Positions 1 to 7,681 of a stretch of DNA of 18,871 nucleotides are shown one piece after another. The first letter of the stretch is position 1. Each line of letters begins with the position of its first letter. The stretch is taken from the NCBI GenBank assembly GCA_037138855.1, contig JBAXHO010000033.1:1-18871 (forward strand). The letters run 5' to 3'. The DNA comes from JBAXHO01 sp037138855. GTDB taxonomy: Bacteria > Patescibacteriota > Dojkabacteria > B142 > OLB20. The notes beneath the pieces were generated by a model. It saw only the letters and a program-made list of their open reading frames with translations. It did not search any database and was not told where the DNA came from. A program made the translations under genes and the position numbers.

Positions 1-72
1 TGCAAAACTATTTTACTATTACCTTTCTATTTTTACCATTTATGCAACAACGCCAATATTAATTAAGAAAAT

Positions 73-89
73 CTAACTTCCGGAATGAC
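73..89 (-). repeat. Dispersed copy of a CCGGAAT repeat end
   Basis: These 17 bases (CTAACTTCCGGAATGAC) are the exact reverse complement of 13785-13801, the left end of the palindromic element at 13785-13842. The right half of the palindrome is not seen here, so this is a partial copy. A GTAGCTN heptamer array lies about 40 bases away at 130-158. Read on the minus strand, the order (heptamers, then CCGGAA arm) is the same as in the full locus at 13691-13842. Confidence 0.65.
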
Positions 90-129
90 GTGTCCGCTTC
101 TTGTAGTTACAAACATGGAGTTTTAAAAT

Positions 130-158
130 TAGCTACGAGCTACACAGCTACCAGCTAC
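130..158 (-). repeat. Short heptamer array, GTAGCTN units
   Basis: On the minus strand this reads as four units of the form GTAGCTN (ending G, G, C and A), with one extra base between the second and third. The same units occur in the longer arrays at 13691-13746 and 18347-18433. It lies six bases beyond the stop codon of the small minus-strand ORF (165-287), so it sits at a gene end like the other arrays in the window. Confidence 0.75.
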
Positions 159-164
159 TTTTTC

Positions 165-287
165 CTATTCCTTTCTCCCAGTAAATAAACCCAGAAGCCA
201 AGAGCCTACGACTACACCGCCAACAACTTTGAGAATCGTTTCAGCAAATTTACGTACCGGATGCTTTTCTTTGCCTTCTTTTTCCAT
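165..287 (-). CDS. Small single-pass membrane protein, 40 residues
   Basis: I recognise no family. The ORF runs from ATG at 287 to TAG at 165. The product has a charged N-terminus rich in Lys and Glu, one hydrophobic segment (about residues 16-36, with VVGGVVVG and WLLGLF) and a basic end (GRKE). The hydrophobic stretch fits one membrane helix or a short amphipathic membrane peptide. Support for translation comes from an AGGA seven bases before the ATG, which is one of the few Shine-Dalgarno-like sites in the window, and a perfect TATAAT about 50 bases upstream. It is divergent from the rodA-type gene. Glycine spacing in the helix could allow self-association, but that is inference. It could be a chance ORF; its coding-like composition and start signals make a real gene somewhat more likely. 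Confidence 0.5.
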   Translation of the reverse strand: MEKEGKEKHPVRKFAETILKVVGGVVVGSWLLGLFTGRKE

Positions 288-339
288 GTTAATATCCTAA
301 AAAATAATTTGCTTGTTCAGCTTGTGTTTTCATATTAAG

Positions 340-345
340 ATTATA
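340..345 (-). promoter_or_regulatory. Probable -10 box for the small membrane protein
   Basis: The minus strand reads TATAAT here, preceded directly by TG. The predicted transcript would start near 333 and give a leader of roughly 45 bases before the ATG at 287. There is no good -35 hexamer at 17 bases. On the plus strand, a weak TTGCTT (309-314) and TATTAA (333-338) pair with an 18-base spacer could serve the rodA-type operon. Confidence 0.35.
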
Positions 346-396
346 CAGATAACATTTAAATAATAATATGAATTATTGAATTTTTTGCTATTAAAT

Positions 397-1848
397 ATGA
401 ACTGGAAAAATTTTAAAAATCAAGACTGGATAATTACAATTTTGGTGTTGATATTACAGCTAATCGGCTTAATTGCATTATATTCCACTACTATTTCATA
501 TGGAAAATTAAATTATTCAGATAATATGGTTTTAAAGCAGGCAATTTTTATTATTTTAGGTTTTGTTATTTATTACTTAATTCTCTTTGTTGATTTTAAC
601 TGGTTAAAACAGCCTGGCATACTTGCTCTTATCTATATACCAATTTTAATTTCATTAATTTATGTCAAATTATTTGGTTTGGAAACAAGAAATGTAATTC
701 GTTGGATCGACTTTGGTTTTTTCAAATTTCAGCCTTCAGAATTTGCCAAAATTGTTTTGATTTTAATTACTGCAGCAACTTTTAGCTTGAATAACAAAGT
801 AATCAATAATAAAAACAAACAAATATTTTTCTTAAAAACTCTGAGCACAATTAAGTTATTAAAACCATTAATGCTTGTAATCGAAAATTTTCGCAAAAGC
901 TTTCCTTTAATAGAAAAATATCTGATTAACTTTTTACTAATTTTTCCACTGATTATTTTAACTTTTATTCAGCCAGCTTTAGGAAGTGCTTTGATTATTT
1001 TTGGAATTTGGCTCATCTTATTACTTATTACATTTTCAGATTTAAAAACGCTATTTTTTCTTGGGATAAATTTTATTTTCGCGTTAATAATTATCTTCTT
1101 ACTCTTTAAATTTCAGCTTCAAGGCAAATATTTAGAGCTTTCATTTCATCCCACTACATTTACGATTTCAATTATTGTTTTTATCATCATTTTTTTCCTG
1201 ACAAGTATATTTTACCTTCGTAAAGCACAAATTCTTTCATTATTATTATGTTCTGTATTTAGTATTTCGATAATTTTTGGCGGTACTTTCATCTGGAATA
1301 AAAAGCTACTTAATTATCAACGTGAGCGTATTCTCAATTTTGTCAATGTCTCTGAATGCGATGCAACTGATGAATGTTTCCAGGTTATTAAATCACAAAC
1401 GGCATTAGCCAGTGGTAGAGTATTTGGTCGGGGATTTCTCGAAGGACCACTTACAAGTAAACGAGTATTGACTCAAGCCTCTACTGACTTTATTTTTGCC
1501 TCTATTGGTGAACAATTTGGATTTGTGGGATGTTTATTGATTTTGATATTATTTTTAGTATTAATTTTACGAATTGTTTATATCGGTCAAAATGCCAATT
1601 CCAGTTATGGAACATTTGTCTGCCTGGGTATTGTCACCATGCTTTTAATTCATTTATTGATTAATATTGGAATGAATCAAGGAAAACTTCCTGTCACTGG
1701 TATTCCATTGCCCTTAATCAGTTATGGAGGCAGCTCCATTTTTCTCAATATGATTTCTTTTGGAATTATTCAATCAATCAGCAGGAGCAGGAGAAGTATT
1801 GACATAGCAGACAATTTGATGTTAAGATCTCACAGTCTAACTATCTAA
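397..1848 (+). CDS. rodA: SEDS-family peptidoglycan polymerase (RodA/FtsW/SpoVE)
   Basis: SEDS proteins are integral-membrane glycosyltransferases that polymerise lipid II into glycan strands, usually with a class B PBP. The sequence shows about ten hydrophobic helices and the family motifs: RWIDFGFFKFQPSEFAK (residues 102-118), TDFIFASIGEQFGFVG with the conserved extracellular-loop Asp (near 364), and LPVTGIPLPLISYGGSS (about 431-447). At 483 residues it is longer than a typical RodA of about 370. The extra length is a Lys-rich loop (about 130-175) and an added hydrophobic stretch near 253-275. The frame also opens with TTG at 376, but I prefer the ATG at 397 because it puts a short polar stretch directly before helix 1. 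It leads an operon with rplU 17 bases downstream. RodA and FtsW cannot be separated securely here; rodA is the safer label. No class B PBP gene is in the window. Confidence 0.9.
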   Translation: MNWKNFKNQDWIITILVLILQLIGLIALYSTTISYGKLNYSDNMVLKQAIFIILGFVIYYLILFVDFNWLKQPGILALIYIPILISLIYVKLFGLETRNVIRWIDFGFFKFQPSEFAKIVLILITAATFSLNNKVINNKNKQIFFLKTLSTIKLLKPLMLVIENFRKSFPLIEKYLINFLLIFPLIILTFIQPALGSALIIFGIWLILLLITFSDLKTLFFLGINFIFALIIIFLLFKFQLQGKYLELSFHPTTFTISIIVFIIIFFLTSIFYLRKAQILSLLLCSVFSISIIFGGTFIWNKKLLNYQRERILNFVNVSECDATDECFQVIKSQTALASGRVFGRGFLEGPLTSKRVLTQASTDFIFASIGEQFGFVGCLLILILFLVLILRIVYIGQNANSSYGTFVCLGIVTMLLIHLLINIGMNQGKLPVTGIPLPLISYGGSSIFLNMISFGIIQSISRSRRSIDIADNLMLRSHSLTI

Positions 1849-1865
1849 TTATCACTTATTCTTTT

Positions 1866-2180
1866 GTGGAAAAATTTGTTATTGTAAAAATTAGTAATGC
1901 TCAATATAAAATCAGCGAAGGCATGGAAGTCATCATCCAAAAAATTCTTGGTGAAAAAGGTGATAAAGTTGAATTTACAGATGTACTTTTAAAATCAAAT
2001 GCTGATAAAACAGAAGTAGGAACTCCAATAATTGAAAATTCCTTAGTTAAAGCGGAAATAGTAGAACAATTCTTAGGCGAAAAAGTCAGTAGACTTACCT
2101 ATAAAGCAAAATCACGCGCACGAAAAAGAGGTGGTCATCGCCAAAAACTTACCAAAATCAAAATTATTTCAATTAAATAA
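1866..2180 (+). CDS. rplU: 50S ribosomal protein bL21
   Basis: bL21 is a structural protein of the large ribosomal subunit that binds 23S rRNA. The 104-residue product starts FVIVKISNAQYKISEGMEV, the usual L21 opening around a GGKQY-like site, and ends with the basic KAKSRARKRGGHRQKLTKIKI tail that matches the L21 signature. Length is normal. The start is GTG at 1866 with no visible Shine-Dalgarno; it lies 17 bases after the rodA stop, so translation may be coupled to the upstream gene. No structured L21 leader fits in that gap. The next gene is rpmA, the standard bacterial partner. Confidence 0.97.
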   Translation: MEKFVIVKISNAQYKISEGMEVIIQKILGEKGDKVEFTDVLLKSNADKTEVGTPIIENSLVKAEIVEQFLGEKVSRLTYKAKSRARKRGGHRQKLTKIKIISIK

Positions 2181-2204
2181 ATTTCTTTTTAATCTTTATC
2201 GGAA

Positions 2205-2561
2205 ATGGCACATACAAAAGCACAAGGAGCAGCAAATCGACATGTCAATATGTCTGGAAAAAGACTTGGCTTAAAAAAAGCAGCTGGTGAATTTACAAAA
2301 GCAGGTTCAATCATTCTCAGACAAAGAGGTAGTACCTGTCATCCTGGCATCAATGCCTCTATGGGTCGAGATTATACTATTTTTGCTTTAAAAGATGGCT
2401 TTTTATCATTTCGCCAAATGACAGGTCATCATCGTGGTCAGAAATTTATTGATATTTTGCCTGAAATTAAAATTAAAACCAAGGCTGTTGCCAAAAAACC
2501 TCATATTAAATCTTCTCCTAAACCAGTTAGCAAAGTTAAAGCTGTAAAGAAAGCATTATAA
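2205..2561 (+). CDS. rpmA: 50S ribosomal protein bL27 with basic C-terminal extension
   Basis: bL27 reaches the peptidyl-transferase centre with its N-terminal tail. The core is clear: MAHTKAQG, KRLGLKKAAGEFTKAGSIILRQRG and HPGINASMGRDYTIFALKDGFLSF. The segment usually reading GGSTRNGRDS is replaced by GAANRHVNMS, so this end is divergent. The protein is 118 residues against about 85 in most bacteria; the extra 30 or so at the C-terminus are rich in Lys, Ala, Pro and Val and look disordered. There is no cleavable N-terminal extension of the Firmicutes type. It lies 24 bases after rplU and is followed by a strong terminator, so it is the last gene of the rodA-rplU-rpmA unit. Confidence 0.96.
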   Translation: MAHTKAQGAANRHVNMSGKRLGLKKAAGEFTKAGSIILRQRGSTCHPGINASMGRDYTIFALKDGFLSFRQMTGHHRGQKFIDILPEIKIKTKAVAKKPHIKSSPKPVSKVKAVKKAL

Positions 2562-2583
2562 AACGCTGTAAAAATTTCAATTT

Positions 2584-2613
2584 AAAATCCAGTATTTGTA
2601 CTGGATTTTTTTT
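2584..2613 (+). terminator. Intrinsic terminator after rpmA
   Basis: Perfect 11-bp inverted repeat, AAAATCCAGTA (2584-2594) and TACTGGATTTT (2599-2609), with a TTTG loop and a T run to 2613. It starts 22 bases after the rpmA stop codon and closes the operon. Confidence 0.9.
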
Positions 2614-2654
2614 AATCAAAAGAGGAGTAACATCAGCGACAATTATCCTTGATT

Positions 2655-2684
2655 TTGATATACTATCCTCATAAACGCTATAAT
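2655..2684 (+). promoter_or_regulatory. Sigma-70-type promoter for pth
   Basis: TTGATA (2655-2660) and a perfect TATAAT (2679-2684) are separated by 18 bases. This is the best full promoter match in the window. It lies just after the rpmA terminator and predicts a start near 2691, giving a leader of about 60 bases before the pth ATG. Confidence 0.7.
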
Positions 2685-2751
2685 GTAATGAATTCAGCAA
2701 ACTCAAAAAATATATAACACTAAAATTTCTATTTAATTTGTAAAAGCAGCA

Positions 2752-3300
2752 ATGAAAATCCACAATCAAGAATATCAATTGCTGATTGGCCTAGGTAATC
2801 CCGGAAAATCATATCAAAATAATCGTCATAACGCCGGCTTTCTCTGGATTGATTTTCTACTAGAAAAGTTTTCTCAACAGAATTTTTCAATTACCTCAAA
2901 AATAACCAAAGAATATCAACTCTGGGAGATTAGTGAAAAGAATTTGTATCTTTTCAAACCATTACTATTTATGAATAACTCCGGGATCGCCGTGAAAAAA
3001 TATCTCGCCTATCAGGAAAAAATTCAAACCGTGGTACTGGCTCATGATGATCTTGATCTGGAATTATCTCAATATAAATTTTCCCCAAAATCACCGCGTG
3101 CTCATAATGGTGTCAATTCTATTGAACAAACTCTTCCCAATCTTACTATGCTACATTTACGAATTGGTGTAGACACTCGTGCCGGATTACGCAATGAAGC
3201 CGGAAAAGATTACCTGCTCAAAAATTTTACCCCAACAGAAATGCCACTTTTACAAAATACCTTTGAAAAAATTTGGGAAGAAATTAATACCAATTCGTAA
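2752..3300 (+). CDS. pth: Peptidyl-tRNA hydrolase
   Basis: Pth hydrolyses the ester bond of peptidyl-tRNAs that drop off the ribosome and recycles the tRNA. The bacterial Pth1 motifs are present: LIGLGNPGKSYQNNRHNAGF (residues 11-30), with the catalytic His in RHN; LFKPLLFMNNSG, matching the KPxxFMNxSG block; and HDDLDLELSQYKF followed by RAHNGVNSIEQTL. The usual TRHN reads NRHN and the GGS-type glycines before HNG are reduced to SPRAHNG, both mild departures. At 182 residues it is close to the usual 185-195. It has its own promoter and is convergent with the uppS fusion gene, 72 bases away, with only a weak AT-rich hairpin (3355-3371) between. Confidence 0.95.
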   Translation: MKIHNQEYQLLIGLGNPGKSYQNNRHNAGFLWIDFLLEKFSQQNFSITSKITKEYQLWEISEKNLYLFKPLLFMNNSGIAVKKYLAYQEKIQTVVLAHDDLDLELSQYKFSPKSPRAHNGVNSIEQTLPNLTMLHLRIGVDTRAGLRNEAGKDYLLKNFTPTEMPLLQNTFEKIWEEINTNS

Positions 3301-3372
3301 AAATCAACTTATTTCAACATCCCGATCTTCGCTTGCTATTTCAAATTTACATCAGAACAAAATTTTTGTTCA

Positions 3373-4497
3373 CTACACCGCCAGCTTTTCTTTGACTTTA
3401 ATCTCTGGCTTTATATCTGGATCAATCAAAGGTTTGTCTGCAATTTTTTTATGATCTTCTTTTTTAATTGTGCCACCAAAACGTCTTGTCCGTTGGGAAT
3501 AATCCAAAATTGCACGTTTAAATTGTTCAGCGTCAAAATCTGGAAAATAAACATTGGTAAAATACAATTCGGCATAAGCTGCCTGGTAGGCCATGATTCC
3601 GCTAGTACGTTTTTCTCCAGAGGTACGAATGATTAAATCCGGATCAGGCATTCCTTTACTATCAAGATACTCAGAAATTAATTTTTCAGTGATTTCTGAA
3701 ATATTATCGTCTTTCATTTTTTTAAAAGCCCGCACAAGATCATCACGGCCATTATAATCCAAGCACAATTGAAAATGTAAACCAGTAAAATCTTGTGATA
3801 CTTTTTCTAAATCATCAATTATTTTCATCACATCTTTGGGTAAACGATCACGTCTTCCCATATGACGGAATTGAATATTTTCCTTGATCAATTCTTCTTT
3901 GATTTGCTTGGCACCACGTTTAATGATCAAAAAAATTTCTTTAATTTCCCGCTCATCTCTACTCCAATTCTCTGTGGAAAATGCCCAAAAAGTTAAATAT
4001 TTTACACCAATAGTTTTACATTCCTGGAAAAGAGCCTTGAGACGTTCAAAATCTACAGCTTTTCGATGACCAATCCATGGATACCATCCACGTTCACGAG
4101 CCCACCGCCGATTACCGTCAGGAATAATTGCTACGTGATTTGGTACATTAATATCATTTTTGGTAAGAACTTCTTTACCAAGATTGAGGAAACTTAACGC
4201 ATGATCAGAAATAAAATCTTTGTCCTTTGCCACATCAAATTGTTTATGTTTTTTTTCAATTTCACGCCATTGATAGCTCATCCCTGATAATTTAATAGGA
4301 AAAGGCGCTTTTTGGATCCAATGCAATAATTCTTCCAGAGCTGTTTCTCTTCCTTGAGCGATGATCGAGACTGTACCATCAGGCTGATTTTTCACAAAGC
4401 CCTTTATTCCAAGCATATTGGCAAAACTGCTAACCCTTTTTCTCAGATATACACCCTGGACTATGCCTGAAATATCTATCTTAAGTTCTCTTTCCAT
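3373..4497 (-). CDS. uppS: Acylphosphatase-undecaprenyl diphosphate synthase fusion
   Basis: The C-terminal part is a cis-prenyltransferase that makes undecaprenyl diphosphate, the lipid carrier for peptidoglycan precursors. It shows PDGNRRWA (126-133, catalytic Asp127), GH at 143-144, FSTENWSR (173-180), DYNGRDDL (248-255) and a DLIIRTSGEKRTS block. Arg291, Arg297, Ser299 and Glu310 match the diphosphate-binding residues of E. coli UppS by spacing. Residues 1-90 are a complete acylphosphatase domain with GIVQGVYLRK (catalytic Arg19) and GFVKNQPDGTV (catalytic Asn37). A linker of about 30 residues joins them, and a charged Lys/Pro/Asp tail of about 30 residues ends the protein. Acylphosphatase hydrolyses carboxyl-phosphate bonds; its role beside a prenyltransferase is unknown to me. 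The frame is continuous from ATG to TAG, so the fusion does not depend on joining two frames. A TATAAT lies 22 bases upstream. Confidence 0.93.
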   Translation of the reverse strand: MERELKIDISGIVQGVYLRKRVSSFANMLGIKGFVKNQPDGTVSIIAQGRETALEELLHWIQKAPFPIKLSGMSYQWREIEKKHKQFDVAKDKDFISDHALSFLNLGKEVLTKNDINVPNHVAIIPDGNRRWARERGWYPWIGHRKAVDFERLKALFQECKTIGVKYLTFWAFSTENWSRDEREIKEIFLIIKRGAKQIKEELIKENIQFRHMGRRDRLPKDVMKIIDDLEKVSQDFTGLHFQLCLDYNGRDDLVRAFKKMKDDNISEITEKLISEYLDSKGMPDPDLIIRTSGEKRTSGIMAYQAAYAELYFTNVYFPDFDAEQFKRAILDYSQRTRRFGGTIKKEDHKKIADKPLIDPDIKPEIKVKEKLAV

Positions 4498-4518
4498 AAA
4501 AATTTTGACTAATATTAA

Positions 4519-4524
4519 ATTATA
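4519..4524 (-). promoter_or_regulatory. Candidate -10 box for the uppS fusion gene
   Basis: The minus strand reads TATAAT 22 bases before the uppS start codon. No convincing -35 hexamer is present at 16-18 bases. The 117-base gap between the nnr gene and uppS has no clear terminator, so read-through from upstream is also possible. Confidence 0.35.
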
Positions 4525-4614
4525 GCAGAATATCTTTCAAACGAGTAAAAAGAAACGTATTACATATAATTAATAAAGACACATTTTCCAATACCATAAA
4601 AGTTTATCACCCAT

Positions 4615-6141
4615 TTATGATCGGAAATTCTCTTCCATAATTAATTTCACTGCTTTTGATAAATATGTAATTATGTCAGTGGCAGTCATCCAATACTCTG
4701 TTAAATCTTTTTCAGCGAAATCAGCACTTAGCCCATGCAAAAACATTCCAAGCAAAGCAGCATCCTGCATCGAGTATCCTTGAGCTGCCAATCCTGAAAT
4801 GATTCCGGTCAGGACATCACCACTTCCTCCCTTAGCCAAACCAGGATTACCAGTGGAATTAAAAAAAATTTCTCCGTCTGGTGTAGTCAAAGTCGAATGT
4901 GCCCCTTTATAAAGAATATAAATTTGATTCTCTCTGGAAAAATTCAGCTGTATCTTTAGACGTTCAAAACCGTTTTTATATTCACCAAATATCTTACGAA
5001 ATTCTTTATCATGAGGTGTAAGCAGACTATTTTTTGGGAGTATTTTTAACATTTCTGGCTTGATAGCAAGAATATTTATTGCATCAGCATCAATTATTAA
5101 AGGAATTTTCACCTGACTCAAAAGCTTTTCAAATGCTTGTTGAGTTTTTATATTAGTTCCCAACCCTGGGCCGATGGCAATTGCCCTATAATCATTTTGT
5201 AATAAAACCTCTGTAACAATAGTTGAATCCGGATCTAAACTTACCATTGCTTCAGGAATAGCGGTTTGAAGAATCTCATTACCGGAATTGGGTATATGAA
5301 CCGTCACTTTACCACTACCGCTATGAATAGCAGCCTTGGTCATTAGTACAGCAGCCCCCATCTTTCCTTTACTGCCACCAATCAATAAAACATGTCCAAA
5401 TTTTCCTTTATGATCGAATTTCTCTCGCTTTCTTTTTTTGAATATTAACTGTGCTTCAAATAACGACAAATAATTGGCAATTGCCTGGTCATTTTCCAAT
5501 TGCTTTAAATCCAAACCCAGATCTAAGGCAAGCCAATTTCCTACATACTGAAAAGCCTCAGAAAACATAAAACTTAACTTGGGTTGTTGAAAAGTAATTG
5601 TAGTATCAGCTTCCAACGCTACTCCTCTTTGATCTGTATCAATTGCTAAACCAGATGGAACATCAATGGCAATTTTATAATTGGGTAATTGGTTGATAGT
5701 TTCCACTATTTGTAACAATAATCCTGCTAAAGGACGATTGACACCAGAACCTAAAATGGCATCAATTATTATTGCAGCAGGTGAAATATTTAATGACAGA
5801 GAATTTTGAGTGATTTCTAGAATTTGAATATTATAGCCATTGCGAATTTTAGCTGCTTCAATTTGAAATTCTTTGGAAACCTTGACAGAGTGACGGACTA
5901 TATAGACCACTACTTGATATCCCAAATCACTTAATAAACGGGCAATAGCTAAACCATCGCTACCATTGTTACCTAATCCACAAAACACAATTATCGTTTG
6001 TGTACGAAGCGCAAAATTCTTCTGAAACCAGGAAACAAATATTTTGGCAGCCCGTTCAATCAAGGCCAGTGTATCTATATTTTGAGATTTTAATGTTTCT
6101 TTTTCAACATCATAATTTTGCTGAGCTGAAAGAATTTTCAT
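4615..6141 (-). CDS. nnr: Bifunctional NAD(P)HX epimerase/dehydratase
   Basis: This enzyme repairs hydrated NADH and NADPH: the N-terminal domain interconverts the R and S epimers and the C-terminal domain dehydrates S-NAD(P)HX using ADP or ATP. Residues 1-215 are the epimerase (YjeF_N) with GLGNNGSDG (55-63; the usual second Gly of GGDG is Ser61), IDAILGSG (126-133) and IDVPSGL (159-165). Residues 240-500 are the ribokinase-like dehydratase (YjeF_C) with GKFGHVLLIGGSKGKMGAA, IGPGLG (323-328), IDADAINILA, LLTPHDKEF and NPGLAKGGSGDVLTGII (432-448; Asp442 is the expected catalytic base). The 508 residues match the full-length fused form. It starts 20 bases after asnS and is probably cotranscribed with it. 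The start is ATG with no clear Shine-Dalgarno. Confidence 0.95.
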   Translation of the reverse strand: MKILSAQQNYDVEKETLKSQNIDTLALIERAAKIFVSWFQKNFALRTQTIIVFCGLGNNGSDGLAIARLLSDLGYQVVVYIVRHSVKVSKEFQIEAAKIRNGYNIQILEITQNSLSLNISPAAIIIDAILGSGVNRPLAGLLLQIVETINQLPNYKIAIDVPSGLAIDTDQRGVALEADTTITFQQPKLSFMFSEAFQYVGNWLALDLGLDLKQLENDQAIANYLSLFEAQLIFKKRKREKFDHKGKFGHVLLIGGSKGKMGAAVLMTKAAIHSGSGKVTVHIPNSGNEILQTAIPEAMVSLDPDSTIVTEVLLQNDYRAIAIGPGLGTNIKTQQAFEKLLSQVKIPLIIDADAINILAIKPEMLKILPKNSLLTPHDKEFRKIFGEYKNGFERLKIQLNFSRENQIYILYKGAHSTLTTPDGEIFFNSTGNPGLAKGGSGDVLTGIISGLAAQGYSMQDAALLGMFLHGLSADFAEKDLTEYWMTATDIITYLSKAVKLIMEENFRS

Positions 6142-6161
6142 ATCTGCAACTTTTTATCTGA

Positions 6162-7592
6162 TTATGGATATAAGCGATTCAACATTCTGGGAAATGGAAT
6201 AGTCTCGCGGATATGTTTGATGCCCGTAATCCAGCGTACCATTCGTTCCAAACCTATTCCAAAACCAGAGTGGGGGATCGTGCCAAATTTCCTTAGTTCC
6301 ATATACCAGGCATAATCCTCATAAGGATACTTTTTTTCCTTTAAGACATCCAGCAATTTATTATAGTCATATTCACGCTCAGCACCACCCATGATCTCTC
6401 CAAATCCTTCACCTGCCATTAAGTCTACTGCTTTAACTCGCATCATTTGACCATCATCATAACGAGGCATGTAAAAAGCTTTAATTTCAGCAGGCCAATC
6501 TGAAATAAAAATTGGCAGATCATAGAGCTCAGCTAATTTAGCTTCTTCCGGAGCACCAATATCATCAAGATAACCTAGTCCCAACTGGAATTTATCATTT
6601 AATAAATCAATAATTTCCCGGTGTGTTTTGCGGACAAAGCTTTCATTTACATATTTTTCCAGCATCTTAGTATCGCGTTCCAATATTTTCAATTCAAATA
6701 CACAATTTTTCAAAACTGATTGAATAATATATTTAGCTAGCTTTTCTTCAAAATCCATCAAACCTTTAAGCGGCGTGAATGGTAGTTCTGCATCCATCAT
6801 CCAGAATTCAATTAAATGCTTTCTGGTTTTGGACTTTTCTGCGCGAAATACCGGGCCAAAATCATATGTTTTACCCAAAGCAAATTCTGCCGCTTCGCAG
6901 TACAGCTGACCTGATTGAGTAAGATATGTTTTTTCACCAAAATAATTTACTTCAAATAATTCGGAAGTATCTTCGCAGGAAACAGGTTGGAAAATTGGCG
7001 TATCTATTCTTACAAAGCCATCATTACGAAGAAAAGTGGTTAATGAATAAAATATCTCATCACGAATTTTCAAAATTGCTCTTTGCTTGGAAGTACGTAA
7101 CCAAAGATGTCGATGATCCAAAAGAAAATCAGGACCATGATCTTCTTTATTGATAGGAAATTCTGGAGCAATTTGGATAATTTTAATCTTAGTAACTGAC
7201 ATTTCAAATCCTAACTCTGATCTACTATCAGCTTTTATTTTTCCACTCAATTGTAATGACGTTTCAATGGTAATTTCATTTGCCAAATCCCAAGTCTCAA
7301 TTGATACATTTGATTTCTCAACAATCGCCTGAATATCTCCGCTACCATCCCGAAACATTAGAAAGATGATTTTACCTGAAGAACGTTTCTGATACACCCA
7401 GCCTGAAAAAGTTACCTCCTGATCTTGTAAATTTTGTAAATTACGCAGTTCCTGATACGGTTCTAAATCAGTATTGGAAGTTATTCTGGGGGAAAATTTC
7501 TGATCCAGATAAAGTTCTTCCCAATCAAATTTTTCAGGAAGCTTTTTGTCAATATTTTCAATTGCCATTATTTTAAAAACACTAAAATGCAA
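6162..7592 (-). CDS. asnS: Asparaginyl-tRNA synthetase
   Basis: A class II (IIb) synthetase that charges tRNA-Asn with asparagine. An OB-fold anticodon-binding domain lies at about residues 58-150 (VTFSGWVYQKRSSGKIIFL). The catalytic core follows: RHLWLR, VSCEDTSELFEVNYFGEKTY, LTQSGQLYCEAAEFA, motif 2 FRAEKSKTRKHLIEFWMMD, and motif 3 GFGIGLERMVRWITG. The ending IRETIPFPRMLNRLYP favours AsnRS over AspRS. The N-terminus before the OB fold is about 50 residues long and acidic. An in-frame ATG at 7568 is an equally possible start; neither has a Shine-Dalgarno. A TATAAT at 7613-7618 would give a leader of about 14 bases for the upstream ATG. A dedicated AsnRS implies that Asn-tRNA need not be made through the GatCAB route. 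The nnr gene follows closely. Confidence 0.95.
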   Translation of the reverse strand: MHFSVFKIMAIENIDKKLPEKFDWEELYLDQKFSPRITSNTDLEPYQELRNLQNLQDQEVTFSGWVYQKRSSGKIIFLMFRDGSGDIQAIVEKSNVSIETWDLANEITIETSLQLSGKIKADSRSELGFEMSVTKIKIIQIAPEFPINKEDHGPDFLLDHRHLWLRTSKQRAILKIRDEIFYSLTTFLRNDGFVRIDTPIFQPVSCEDTSELFEVNYFGEKTYLTQSGQLYCEAAEFALGKTYDFGPVFRAEKSKTRKHLIEFWMMDAELPFTPLKGLMDFEEKLAKYIIQSVLKNCVFELKILERDTKMLEKYVNESFVRKTHREIIDLLNDKFQLGLGYLDDIGAPEEAKLAELYDLPIFISDWPAEIKAFYMPRYDDGQMMRVKAVDLMAGEGFGEIMGGAEREYDYNKLLDVLKEKKYPYEDYAWYMELRKFGTIPHSGFGIGLERMVRWITGIKHIRETIPFPRMLNRLYP

Positions 7593-7612
7593 ATAATACC
7601 AATCCTAGCTCA

Positions 7613-7618
7613 ATTATA
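7613..7618 (-). promoter_or_regulatory. Candidate -10 box for asnS-nnr
   Basis: The minus strand reads TATAAT 20 bases before the first asnS ATG, in the 89-base gap after the small membrane-protein operon. No clear -35 hexamer is seen. No hairpin terminator is visible in the gap, so part of the asnS mRNA may come from the upstream unit. Confidence 0.35.
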
Positions 7619-7681
7619 AAAATTCATAAAAAATATTAAGCGAACTAGCTCGGTAAAAGTGAAGTATATCAGATTAATTTT

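Noticed and set aside
2..76. Possible 3' end of a membrane protein on the plus strand (ends LIKKI, TAA at 74-76)
   Set aside because: All three plus frames are open over most of these bases and each gives a plausible hydrophobic peptide, so AT-rich chance cannot be excluded and no frame can be chosen.
376..396. TTG at 376 as the rodA start
   Set aside because: It lacks a Shine-Dalgarno, and the ATG at 397 leaves a normal short polar N-terminus before the first helix.
3355..3371. Hairpin GAACAAA/TTTGTTC between pth and uppS as a terminator
   Set aside because: The stem is AT-rich and only 7 bp, the loop is 3 bases and no T run follows on either strand.
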